64,000 bases of DNA, from positions 1 through 64,000 of the forward strand of contig NZ_JAEMNV010000005.1 of NCBI RefSeq assembly GCF_016482825.1. Reading direction: 5' to 3'. Both the position numbers and the translations under genes were made by a program. The notes below the pieces were generated by a model. The model saw nothing but the letters and a program-made list of their open reading frames with translations, had not been told where the DNA came from and did no database searches. Below, piece after piece: positions 46,724 through 54,927 of this stretch. Positions within the stretch are counted from its first letter, which is position 1. Each line of letters opens with the position of its first letter. The DNA is from Antrihabitans stalagmiti. Lineage in GTDB: Bacteria > Actinomycetota > Actinomycetes > Mycobacteriales > Mycobacteriaceae.

Positions 46724-47641
46724 ATGACAAATTCCAAGTGGACCTCGGCTCAACTCCCATCCTTCGACGGCCGGACCGTCGTCATCACCGGCGCCAACAG
46801 CGGTATCGGCCTCGTGACCGCTCGCGAACTCGCTCGGGTCGGCGCGCGCGTCGTCCTTGCGGTCCGCGACCCGAAGCGCGGCGCCGAGGCAGCCGCCTCC
46901 ATCACAGCGGGCTCGACCAAGGGCAGCGTCGAAGTTCGCCAACTCGACCTCGCCGACCTGTCCTCGATTCGGCGTTTCGCCGACGAGTGGACCGGCGACA
47001 TCGACGTCCTCGTCAACAACGCAGGCGTGATGATTCCGCCGCACGGCGAAACCAAGGACGGCTTCGAAACCCAGTTCGGCACAAACCATCTCGGCCACTT
47101 CGCACTGACGAACCAGCTGCTCCCCCATATCACCGACCGCATCGTCACGGTCGCCTCGCAGGCGCACCGACGCGGCACGATCAACCTCGACGACCTCAAC
47201 TGGAAGACGCGCAGCTACAACCGCATGGGCGCCTACGGTCAGTCGAAGCTCGCGAACCTGCTGTTCTCCCTCGAACTACAACGTCGACTCGACGACGCAG
47301 GCTCACCGCTGCGCGCGCTCAATTCGCATCCGGGCTGGTCCGCGACGAACCTGCAGTCCCACGCCGCCAACCCGATCGCAGACTTCGGGATGAAGATCGG
47401 GAACATGGTGCTTGCGCAGGACGCCGACGCAGGCGCATGGCCGAGCCTCTTCGCCGCGAGCCAGGACATCCCCGGCGGCAGCTACGTCGGACCGAAGGGT
47501 CTCTACGAGATGCGCGGCAACCCGAAACTGGTCGGCCGCACCAAGGAAGCGGGCGACAAGGAACTGGCCAAGCGCCTGTGGACCGCATCCGAGGACCTCA
47601 CCGGCGTGAGTTTCCCAGCGGCGCAGCTCACGAGGCGCTGA
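46724..47641 (+). CDS. Short-chain dehydrogenase/reductase (retinol-dehydrogenase-like)
   Basis: 305 residues. NAD(P) Rossmann motif TGANSGIGLVTAREL at about 22-36, NNAGVM, catalytic Ser in TVASQAH, and YGQSK (Tyr-x3-Lys) at about 172. The LDLADLSSIRRFADEW and HPGWSATNLQ segments are typical of the classical SDRs annotated as retinol dehydrogenase or protochlorophyllide-reductase-like in actinobacteria. The real substrate is unknown. Probably controlled by the divergent TetR protein. Confidence 0.88.
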   Translation: MTNSKWTSAQLPSFDGRTVVITGANSGIGLVTARELARVGARVVLAVRDPKRGAEAAASITAGSTKGSVEVRQLDLADLSSIRRFADEWTGDIDVLVNNAGVMIPPHGETKDGFETQFGTNHLGHFALTNQLLPHITDRIVTVASQAHRRGTINLDDLNWKTRSYNRMGAYGQSKLANLLFSLELQRRLDDAGSPLRALNSHPGWSATNLQSHAANPIADFGMKIGNMVLAQDADAGAWPSLFAASQDIPGGSYVGPKGLYEMRGNPKLVGRTKEAGDKELAKRLWTASEDLTGVSFPAAQLTRR

Positions 47642-47647
47642 CCTCGC

Positions 47648-48619
47648 CTACCGCCTCCCTGCGCAGATCAGAGCGAAGCGCTCGTCGGCATCGGTCCAGG
47701 TTTGTTCGACGTCGAAGCCGGCGGCGGCAAGCTCGCGACCGATTCCGTCGAGGGTGAACTTCGCGGAGATTTCCGTTCGCAATTGTTCGCCTGTGCCGAA
47801 TGCGACCGTCAGTCCGAGATCTCCGACGTGGACCGTCATGTCGGCCGTCGCTTCGAGACGCATCTCGATCCACTCGTTGTCCGCATCCCAATAGGCGACG
47901 TGGGAGAAACGATCGGGCTCGAAGTTCGCCGACAGTCGATTGTTGAGGACATGCAAGACATTTCGGTTGAACTCCGCGGTCACACCCGCGGCGTCGTCGT
48001 AGGCCGGAACGAGTATCGCCGGGTCGATCACCAAACCGACGCCAACGAGCAACTGCTCGCCCGTTTCGAGAACCGCGGCGATGCTTGCCAGAAACTCCGC
48101 CCGCTCGGCGGGCACCAAATTACCGAGCGTGCCGCCGAGAAACGCGATCATCCGGCGCCCGCCGGTCGGCAGGTTATGCAGGGTGTCGGTGAAGTCGCTG
48201 ACCACGCCGTGCACCTGTAGTTCTGGATAGTCGCGACTGAGCGCCTCGATGGCGCTACCCAATGCGGCCGGTGAAACATCCTGCGGCACATACTGTTCGA
48301 GGGTGCCGTGCGCGGTCATCGCATCCAGGAGCAGTCTGGTCTTGTCCGACGATCCCGAACCGAGTTCGACGAGGATCTGCGGTGCACTCACCGCGGCGAT
48401 CTCGGCTGCGCTGGCTCGCAGCAGCTCACGCTCGGTGCGAGTCGGGTAGTACTCGGGCAGTTCGGTGATCTGTTCGAACAGTTCGCTACCCCGTGCATCG
48501 TAGAACCACTTGGGCGGCAACCACTTCGGTGACGCCGTCAGACCGACACGCGCATCGGTTCGCAGCGCCTCTGTCATCTGCTCCTCGGAGAGGTGGATCT
48601 CCAGGGTCGGTGCTGTCAT
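47648..48619 (-). CDS. egtD: L-histidine N-alpha-methyltransferase EgtD
   Basis: 323 residues from the ATG at 48619 with GAGGAG 7 nt upstream (20 further open codons are not used). It trimethylates histidine to hercynine with SAM, the first step specific to ergothioneine. Seen: LPPKWFYDARGSELFEQITELPEYYPTRTE (start of family domain, residues about 32-60), SAM motif LVELGSGSSDKT at about 82, FLGGTLGNL, and the C-terminal FNRNVLHVLNNRL histidine-site region. Length agrees with the mycobacterial enzyme. Last gene of the egtABCD operon. Confidence 0.95.
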   Translation of the reverse strand: MTAPTLEIHLSEEQMTEALRTDARVGLTASPKWLPPKWFYDARGSELFEQITELPEYYPTRTERELLRASAAEIAAVSAPQILVELGSGSSDKTRLLLDAMTAHGTLEQYVPQDVSPAALGSAIEALSRDYPELQVHGVVSDFTDTLHNLPTGGRRMIAFLGGTLGNLVPAERAEFLASIAAVLETGEQLLVGVGLVIDPAILVPAYDDAAGVTAEFNRNVLHVLNNRLSANFEPDRFSHVAYWDADNEWIEMRLEATADMTVHVGDLGLTVAFGTGEQLRTEISAKFTLDGIGRELAAAGFDVEQTWTDADERFALICAGRR

Positions 48620-48659
48620 CGAGCAACTCCTCGGTATCGGTCGTCTGCACAAGACGAGG

Positions 48660-49433
48660 TCATAGGGATTCGATCGCAACGTGCCCAGGACGGACCGTGA
48701 CGACCGAGCGGTCGTCGATCGGCTGCCATCGGGGATCGTCGTCGTACGGTTCGGAACTCACAACTGCACTCGTGTCGTCGACGAGGACCGACAGTGAGTG
48801 GTAACAGGTTGTCGCCCATAGCTGTTCGCCGTCACCGAGCAGCAGATTCACCCGCGCCTCACTTCGCTCGGCGACGACGCGGCGGACCACTTCGGTCAAG
48901 GCCTCCGACGGGTCGGCGCCGCGCTCGAGCAACGCCCGGACCAACAACCACAGCGCGGCCGAATCGGTGGAGGCTTCGAGTTCGAACGGGTCGACGCCAC
49001 CGACCTCCTTCGACACGGCTGCGCATACCGCTCGCCAGTCGGGCACTACACCGTTGTGGCTGAAGGCCAAGCGACCCGAGGTGAAGGGCGCACACGCAGT
49101 ACGTTCGACCGGCATGCCGACCGTTGCCGACCGCACCGCGCCGAGCACGGCAGTCGCCTCGATCTGCGACAGCACGTCGTCGACGGCAGGATCGGTCCAG
49201 ATCGGCGCGGCGTTGCGGTAGCGAGTCGGCTCAACATCCTGGGCATCGAGGGCATCCGTGTCGCCCGGAGCCTGCGCAGGCCACCACGCGACGCCGAACC
49301 CATCCGCATTGATCGTCCCGCCACCACGCATCTCGCGTGGGGCCCACGACTGCACGCGGAGCGAGTGCGGACCGCGGGTGATCGGTTCGCTCACCGGCAC
49401 AGCCGGACCGAGATAGCCGAGATGACGGCACAT
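48660..49433 (-). CDS. egtC: Gamma-glutamyl-hercynylcysteine sulfoxide hydrolase EgtC
   Basis: 257 residues starting MCRHLGYLG. It is a class II glutamine amidotransferase-fold (Ntn) hydrolase; Cys2 becomes the N-terminal nucleophile after Met removal. It removes the gamma-glutamyl group from the EgtB product. FSHNGVVPDWRAV and SDTDSAALW-like STDSAALWLLVRALLERG segments fit the fold. Lies 9 bp after egtB and 40 bp before egtD. Confidence 0.94.
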   Translation of the reverse strand: MCRHLGYLGPAVPVSEPITRGPHSLRVQSWAPREMRGGGTINADGFGVAWWPAQAPGDTDALDAQDVEPTRYRNAAPIWTDPAVDDVLSQIEATAVLGAVRSATVGMPVERTACAPFTSGRLAFSHNGVVPDWRAVCAAVSKEVGGVDPFELEASTDSAALWLLVRALLERGADPSEALTEVVRRVVAERSEARVNLLLGDGEQLWATTCYHSLSVLVDDTSAVVSSEPYDDDPRWQPIDDRSVVTVRPGHVAIESL

Positions 49434-49442
49434 GTCCGCTCG

Positions 49443-50768
49443 CTACCGCCCGCCGCGGGTCGTATCGAGAACATCACGCGCACAACGGAACCCGGCAAAG
49501 ATCTGCCTGCGGATCGGGTGGTCCCAGTTGCGGAACGTCCCGCGGCAGGCGACCGAATCGGTTCCGAACGAGCCGCCGCGCAACACCCGATAATCGCCGC
49601 CGAAGAAGACCTGCGAGTACTCGGCATAGGGAAACATTTCGAAGCCCGGGTACGGCTCGAAGCTCGACGACGTCCACTCCCACACGTCACCGATGAGCTG
49701 GTGCACACCAGCCGGTGACGCACCCGCCGGGTACGCACCGACATCGGCAGGTTCGAGATGACGCTGACCGAGGTTGGCAGAAGAGTCGGTCGGATCGGCA
49801 TCACCCCACGGGAATCGACGTGACCTTTCGGTGTCCGGATCGAACCGGGCAGCCTTCTCCCATTCGGCTTCGGTCGGCAGTCGTTTGCCTGCCCACGTCG
49901 CGTACGCCTCCGCTTCGAAGTAGCAGACGTGCATGACGGGTTGGTCGGGACGAAGGGGGGTCATCGTGCCGAACCTGCGACGCCACCACCGCCCGCCTGC
50001 ATCTCGTTCCCAGAATTCGGGCGCGACCAACTGCGCCTCCATTCGATGCGCCCAACCGCGGTCGGACCACAGTTCGGGCCGGTCGTAGCCATCGTCGGCG
50101 ATGAAGGCCAGGTATTGCTCGTTGGTCACCGGTGCGACATCGATGGCGAATGCAGGAACGTGGCGTCGATGGGCAGGCCGCTCGTTGTCGAGCGCCCACG
50201 GTTCCGTCGAAGTGCCCATCGTGAACTCCCCTGCGGCGATGACAACCTCGCCGCCGACTACGCGTCGACTCGGGGCGGGCGGTGCGGCGGCGGCCAAAAC
50301 CGCGTGGCCACTGCGTAATTGGTGCGTCGCCAACATCGTCTCGGCATGCTGTTGCTCGTGCTGGGCGATCATTGCGAACGCGAAGCCGTCGTGTTCGAGC
50401 CGATTTCCGCGCAGTGGTGACGTGTCGAGAATGTCCCAGACCTTGTCGCGAACCTGCCCGACGTAGGTCCGAGCTTCGACGGGACCGAGCAGCGGCAGCT
50501 GCGGCCGATTCGAGCGGGCGTGTTTGAAGGCGTCGTACAGCTCGTCGATGTCGCTCCGGACCGGCTCCCGACCCCCGACGTCACGCACCAACCACAGTTC
50601 CTCCTGGTTCCCGATGTGCGCGAGATCCCAGATCAACGGACTCATCAGCCGAGAATGCTGAGCAACCAGTTCGTCTTCGTCCAGACAATCCGTCAGCGCA
50701 GCCGATCGAGCCCTGCTCCTCGTCAGCGCGGCCGCAAGTTCGGTCCGCAGTGCTTCTGTCTCACTCAT
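49443..50768 (-). CDS. egtB: Hercynine oxygenase EgtB (sulfoxide synthase)
   Basis: 441 residues from the ATG at 50768, overlapping the egtA stop (ATGA); a very long upstream open frame is antisense shadow. Non-haem iron enzyme joining gamma-glutamylcysteine to hercynine with O2. The N-terminal DinB-like domain carries iron ligands His in DLAHIGNQEELW and H-x3-H in QHEQQHAETML. The C-terminal FGE/sulfatase-modifying fold has GEFTMGTS, PVTNEQYLAFI, RLPTEAEWEKAA and VLRGGSFGTD. Gamma-glutamylcysteine as substrate is inferred from the presence of egtA and egtC. Confidence 0.95.
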   Translation of the reverse strand: MSETEALRTELAAALTRSRARSAALTDCLDEDELVAQHSRLMSPLIWDLAHIGNQEELWLVRDVGGREPVRSDIDELYDAFKHARSNRPQLPLLGPVEARTYVGQVRDKVWDILDTSPLRGNRLEHDGFAFAMIAQHEQQHAETMLATHQLRSGHAVLAAAAPPAPSRRVVGGEVVIAAGEFTMGTSTEPWALDNERPAHRRHVPAFAIDVAPVTNEQYLAFIADDGYDRPELWSDRGWAHRMEAQLVAPEFWERDAGGRWWRRRFGTMTPLRPDQPVMHVCYFEAEAYATWAGKRLPTEAEWEKAARFDPDTERSRRFPWGDADPTDSSANLGQRHLEPADVGAYPAGASPAGVHQLIGDVWEWTSSSFEPYPGFEMFPYAEYSQVFFGGDYRVLRGGSFGTDSVACRGTFRNWDHPIRRQIFAGFRCARDVLDTTRGGR

Positions 50769-52045
50769 CGACCTGCGTCCTCTCCTCGTTCGTCCGCTCC
50801 CGGTGCAACCCCGTTGCGACAGCGCTTTGCCGCAGCACGCAACGCCGTGCGCGCATCGGGCCACTCCGTGTGCTCGGCGGCCAACTCGAACAGGGATACC
50901 GCCGTCGCACGAAGCTCTGCGTCTGCCAGCCCGAACTCTGCAGCGTCCCACCATCTGTGCGCGGTACCCGCTGCCAGCGCCGTCGCCGATGCGACCGATT
51001 CCGGTGTGGACAGCAGCGCATCGAGCACCTGGATCGGAACCGCCCACAGGTGCCCGGGCTGGGCATCGATGTAGCGAACCTCCAGATGACCGGACGCCCG
51101 CACGGGTGGAAACAGCGTGGTCAGGTGATAGGAGAGATCGCACCGGGTCGGACGCCTGTCGATGAGGTCGTCGAGCGATCCTGCAATCCAGTCTGCGAAC
51201 GTCGCGTCGGGCGGTGCCGCCCAGTTCGCGCCCTGCTCGCCGACCACGCAGAGCAACGGAACGTCGAGCGCCCACTGCGCGTATCGGGCGATCGGATCGG
51301 TCGAATCACCGAGCGGCGGCGAGGTTCGGGATCGATCCAACTGCAGCCACGTCCGCATGCGCTGCGACGCCCACCGGCCTGCCGGCGCGCCTGCCAAGGT
51401 CGGGGAACATGCAAAGGCAGCGAGCAACGCCGGGCCGATGGCATCGAGTGCGTTCCACCGTGCAGCGACGTCGGCAGCATCGCGGCCTGCATCGACGCTG
51501 ACCTGAGTGGCTGCGGTGTTGCACATCATCAGGGTTCCGAACGGGCCGATGCTCGCGAACCGATCCTCCATCGCGGTGTAGCGGGAGGCTCGCAGCAACC
51601 GCTCGGGCGGCCGATCTGCGTCCGTCGGACGCGCGAGGGCTGCAATGGACTCGGTGGCGAGGAGTGTGCGCAAATATTCTTCGTCTTCTTGCAACGACCG
51701 GCACAGTTGCTCGGCGGAAGAAAACGGTGCGCTCGAGATTTCGATCTGGCCGCCGGGTTCGATCGTGATGTAGCTGCCACGAGGAAGTGGGTCGGCGGGC
51801 GAGGAGGGATCGAGCGATTTCGGTGTGTGCGGTCCCAGTGCCGCCGCGATCGTGGCAAGGCTGGGTCGGGTGGAGAGTGTCGGCGAATTCGGACAGTCAC
51901 CGTTACTAGAGGCTTGCCGGACGGTGAGCCATTCGAGTTCGGCACCGATGAGTGCGGGTGGACCGAGTTTGAAGCACACACCCCCGACGAACGCTTCGGC
52001 AGCAGCCCGCGTCGTGAGCAGAGAGTTGTCCAGTGCCATCGCCAT
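50765..52045 (-). CDS. egtA: Glutamate-cysteine ligase EgtA
   Basis: 426 residues from the ATG at 52045, preceded by GGAGG at 5 nt spacing. GCS2-type ligase making gamma-glutamylcysteine for EgtB. Seen: GAELEWLTV near residue 35, YITIEPGGQIEISSAPF (substrate/metal Glu residues) at about 92-108, MMCNTAATQVSVDAG, and HLEVRYIDAQPGH near residue 325. First gene of the egtA-B-C-D operon. Confidence 0.94.
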   Translation of the reverse strand: MAMALDNSLLTTRAAAEAFVGGVCFKLGPPALIGAELEWLTVRQASSNGDCPNSPTLSTRPSLATIAAALGPHTPKSLDPSSPADPLPRGSYITIEPGGQIEISSAPFSSAEQLCRSLQEDEEYLRTLLATESIAALARPTDADRPPERLLRASRYTAMEDRFASIGPFGTLMMCNTAATQVSVDAGRDAADVAARWNALDAIGPALLAAFACSPTLAGAPAGRWASQRMRTWLQLDRSRTSPPLGDSTDPIARYAQWALDVPLLCVVGEQGANWAAPPDATFADWIAGSLDDLIDRRPTRCDLSYHLTTLFPPVRASGHLEVRYIDAQPGHLWAVPIQVLDALLSTPESVASATALAAGTAHRWWDAAEFGLADAELRATAVSLFELAAEHTEWPDARTALRAAAKRCRNGVAPGADERGEDAGR

Positions 52046-52084
52046 GATGACCTCCGATCCTTGGCGGGTGGGTCCGGTACAGGC

Positions 52085-52201
52085 GATCGTAGAGACTGCC
52101 ACCGACAGTAAATGGATATCAGCGTGACGGCGAGCATGACGTTCATGAACTCGTCATAACATCCGTGCACAGCGAACGCTGTATCCAGCTGTAGGTACTG
52201 T
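52085..52201. promoter_or_regulatory. Divergent egtA / egtE promoter region with palindrome
   Basis: In the 163 bp between the two start codons: minus strand -10 TACGAT (52085-52090) about 40 nt before egtA; plus strand -10 TACTGT (52196-52201) 7 nt before the egtE ATG, suggesting a leaderless mRNA. Between them is an inverted repeat ATGACG (52136-52141) / CGTCAT (52152-52157) around a perfect TTCATGAA (52142-52149), a possible operator shared by both promoters. Confidence 0.45.
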
Positions 52202-52208
52202 CGCGATC

Positions 52209-53384
52209 ATGTTCGATCTCGAGCGCGTACGCGAGGACACGCCCGGCTGCCGGGAGACCGTGTTTCTCGACAGCGCTGGTTCGTCGTTACCCCCGCAGGT
52301 CGTCGTCGAAACCATGGTCGACCACCTACGACGCGAGACGCAGATCGGCGGCTACCGCGCGGGCAGCGAGCGACTCGACGACCTGGCCGAGGTCAAACGC
52401 TCGATCGCAACGTTGCTGAATGCGGCCGAGCCTGCGACGTCGATCGCGTTGAGCGACAGCGCATCACGGTCCTGGACCGACTTCTTCTACGCCGTCCCGC
52501 TCCACGCGGGCGACCGCGTCCTGATCAGCGAAGTCGAGTACGCGAGCAACGCGATCGCGGTACTGCAACGGGCGCGGGCAACCGGTGCGATCGTCGATGT
52601 AATTCCAAGCGATTCCACCGGGCAGATCGACCTCACCGCGCTGGAAAGCTTGCTCGACGATCGAGTGCGGTTGGTGTCGCTCGTTCACGCGCCGACCAAC
52701 GGCGGCCTGGTGAACCCGGTCGCCGAAGTCGTCGAACTTGCCCACCGAGTCGGCGCGCTCGTGCTCCTCGACGCCTGCCAATCGGTGGGACAGTTGCCCG
52801 TCGACGTAGCGGCGCTGGGTGTCGACGCCCTGTCCGCTACGGGCCGCAAATGGCTGCGCGCACCTCGTGGAACCGGGTTCCTCTACGTCCGTGCCGAGCT
52901 GGCCGCAGCACTGCAGCCTGCGACCCTCGACCTCGGTAGCGCCGCGTGGACGGCGGCGGACGACTACACGGTCGCCGCAGGTGCCGCGCGGTTCGAATTC
53001 TGGGAACACGACGTCGCCGCCCGACTCGGCTTCGGAGCCGCATTGCGGTACCTGCTCGACCTCGGCCCCGACACGGTCTACGCCCAGGTCGCCGAGCGCG
53101 CGGACTACTTGCGCACAAGCCTCGCCGAGCTACCGAACGTCACGCCCCTCGACCTCGGCAGCCACCGAAGCGGGATCGTGTCGTTCACCGTGGCAGGCGT
53201 CGAGCCCGAAAACGTCAGGGACCGACTCGCCGCCGACAACATGATCGTGACGGTCAGCCACCGCAGCTCGACACTGCTCGACATGACAGCGCGAGGCATC
53301 TCAGCGCTCGTCAGAGCGTCGCCGCACTACTTCGTTTCCCATGACGATCTCGACAGTTTCGTCGCCGCTGTCGCGTGCCTGTGA
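52209..53384 (+). CDS. egtE: EgtE-like PLP-dependent C-S lyase (class V aminotransferase fold)
   Basis: 391 residues. Fold type I PLP enzyme of the class V / NifS-like family: FLDSAGSSLPPQVVVETM at the N-terminus, YASNAIAVLQRA, VHAPTNGGLVNP, LDACQSVGQLPVD (PLP Asp) and the Schiff-base Lys in SATGRKWLRAPRGTGFLY at about residue 214. EgtE cleaves hercynylcysteine sulfoxide to ergothioneine. The name rests on family plus position next to egtA; here it is divergent from egtABCD, while in mycobacteria it lies in the same operon. Confidence 0.82.
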   Translation: MFDLERVREDTPGCRETVFLDSAGSSLPPQVVVETMVDHLRRETQIGGYRAGSERLDDLAEVKRSIATLLNAAEPATSIALSDSASRSWTDFFYAVPLHAGDRVLISEVEYASNAIAVLQRARATGAIVDVIPSDSTGQIDLTALESLLDDRVRLVSLVHAPTNGGLVNPVAEVVELAHRVGALVLLDACQSVGQLPVDVAALGVDALSATGRKWLRAPRGTGFLYVRAELAAALQPATLDLGSAAWTAADDYTVAAGAARFEFWEHDVAARLGFGAALRYLLDLGPDTVYAQVAERADYLRTSLAELPNVTPLDLGSHRSGIVSFTVAGVEPENVRDRLAADNMIVTVSHRSSTLLDMTARGISALVRASPHYFVSHDDLDSFVAAVACL

Positions 53385-53445
53385 CAGCGGCGAGAGCTCG
53401 AACCGAAGCAACCGAATTCGTGTCGTCGCAGGTAGAACACACCGG

Positions 53446-53641
53446 TTAACAACGCCAACGAGCGATGCGGTAAAGTTCTCGCGTTGTCTCGGCGAGGGTG
53501 ACTGCGAAGTGTCAGCTTGCTTCGCTCACCGTGATCGACGCGGACACGGCTCCCCGGCCGTCCTGTCCTCGTCTGTCCACTCTGCCGAGACGAGTAGACC
53601 ATTGCCGGATCGTAAATCGAAGTTCTAGGAGCCGTTTCATC
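53446..53641 (+). promoter_or_regulatory. rplY promoter and structured leader
   Basis: In the 257 bp gap before rplY: -35-like TTAACA (53446-53451) and -10 TAAAGT (53471-53476), leaving a leader of about 160 nt. Two exclusive pairings are possible: TCTCGGC (53487-53493) with GCCGAGA (53584-53590), or CTCGTCT (53568-53574) with AGACGAG (53588-53594). This is what an attenuator or autoregulatory ribosomal protein leader would look like, but it is only read by eye. Confidence 0.4.
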
Positions 53642-54283
53642 ATGTCCTCAGACGTCAATCGTCTCGAAGCCATCGTCCGCACCGAGTTCGGTAAGGGCGC
53701 TGCGCGTCGTACCCGTCGTGCCGGCCAGGTTCCCGCCGTTCTCTACGGCCACCAGACCGATCCGCAGCACCTCGCGTTGGATTCCCGTTCGTTCGCAAAG
53801 GTTCTGCGCGACAACGGCACCAACGCCGTGCTCCACCTCGACATCGCGGGCAAGGAGCAGATCGCGCTCACCAAGTCGGTCGTCGTTCACCCGATCCGTC
53901 GCTACATCGAGCACGCCGACCTCCTCGTGATCAAGAAGGGCGAGAAGGTCACCGTCGACATCCCCGTCGTCGTCACAGGCGACGCCGCACCCGGTGCCGT
54001 TGTCGCACAGGACGCGAACACCATCTCCATCGAGGCCGACGTCATGTCGATCCCTGAGCAGATCGAGGTCTCGGTCGAAGGCTTCGAGATCGGCACCCAG
54101 GTCCTCGCAGGCGAGCTTGTGCTGCCGAAGGGTTCGACGCTGCAGGCCGACCCCGAGACGCTGATCGTCAACGTTGTCGCACCGCAGGCCGAGGAAGAAG
54201 AAGAGACCGAAGAGGCTGAAGGCGAAGGCGCCGAGGGCGAAGGCGACGCTGCCGACGCCTCGAGCGACTCCGAAGAAGGCTAG
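53642..54283 (+). CDS. rplY: 50S ribosomal protein L25 (long, Ctc/TL5 type)
   Basis: 213 residues from the ATG at 53642, GGAG upstream. It binds 5S rRNA. The N-terminal L25 domain (about 1-95) has [24 protein letters not shown] and the C-terminal TL5 beta domain (about 98-185) follows. The tail (about 188-213) is almost only Glu, Ala, Gly and Asp. Placed before pth as in M. tuberculosis (Rv1015c-Rv1014c). Confidence 0.95.
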   Translation: MSSDVNRLEAIVRTEFGKGAARRTRRAGQVPAVLYGHQTDPQHLALDSRSFAKVLRDNGTNAVLHLDIAGKEQIALTKSVVVHPIRRYIEHADLLVIKKGEKVTVDIPVVVTGDAAPGAVVAQDANTISIEADVMSIPEQIEVSVEGFEIGTQVLAGELVLPKGSTLQADPETLIVNVVAPQAEEEEETEEAEGEGAEGEGDAADASSDSEEG

Positions 54284-54295
54284 AACCCACTGCCC

Positions 54296-54877
54296 ATGTC
54301 CGATCCGACAACGGGCTCAGCGCTCGTTGTCGGGCTGGGCAATCCGGGTGCGCAGTACGAGAACACCCGCCACAACGCCGGATTTATGGTCGCCGACGTT
54401 CTGGCAGCTCGCTCGGCGAGCACATTTGGCGTGCACAAGAAGTCCGGCACAGATGTTGTCGAAGCGCGGCTCGGCGATCGCAAAGTTGTGATCGCCAAGC
54501 CGCGCTCGTACATGAACGTGTCCGGCCCGCCGGTGGCTGCGCTCGCCCGATTCTTCTCCATCGATCCGGGCAGCATCGTCGTCGTCCACGACGAACTCGA
54601 CCTGGACTTCGGAACCGTTCGGCTCAAGCTCGGCGGCGGCGAAGGTGGCCACAACGGGCTCCGCTCGATCTCGAGCTCGCTCGCAACGAAGGACTACTTG
54701 CGCGTGCGCTTCGGTGTGGGTCGTCCACCGGGCCGGATGGATCCCGCCAGCTATGTGCTGAAGCCGTTCTCCACTGCGGAGCGCAAAGATCTGGGTGTCG
54801 TCTGTGAAGAAGCTGCCGACGCCGTCGAGCTGCTGCTGCAGGTCGGCCTGGAAGCCGCGCAGAACCGACTGCACTGA
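54296..54877 (+). CDS. pth: Peptidyl-tRNA hydrolase
   Basis: 193 residues, 12 bp after rplY, so very likely co-transcribed. It frees tRNA from prematurely released peptidyl-tRNA. Family motifs: [20 protein letters not shown] with the catalytic His, [29 protein letters not shown] (catalytic Asp), and GGHNGLRSI. Normal length. Confidence 0.96.
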   Translation: MSDPTTGSALVVGLGNPGAQYENTRHNAGFMVADVLAARSASTFGVHKKSGTDVVEARLGDRKVVIAKPRSYMNVSGPPVAALARFFSIDPGSIVVVHDELDLDFGTVRLKLGGGEGGHNGLRSISSSLATKDYLRVRFGVGRPPGRMDPASYVLKPFSTAERKDLGVVCEEAADAVELLLQVGLEAAQNRLH

Positions 54878-54927
54878 GTCGGACTACCCTCGACACCTGA
54901 CTGCTTCACCTACGAAGAGGACCTCCC

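Noticed and set aside
50769-51275. Upstream extension of egtB to 51275.
   Set aside because: This part is the shadow of egtA in another frame; the ATG at 50768 overlaps the egtA stop and begins the known EgtB N-terminus.
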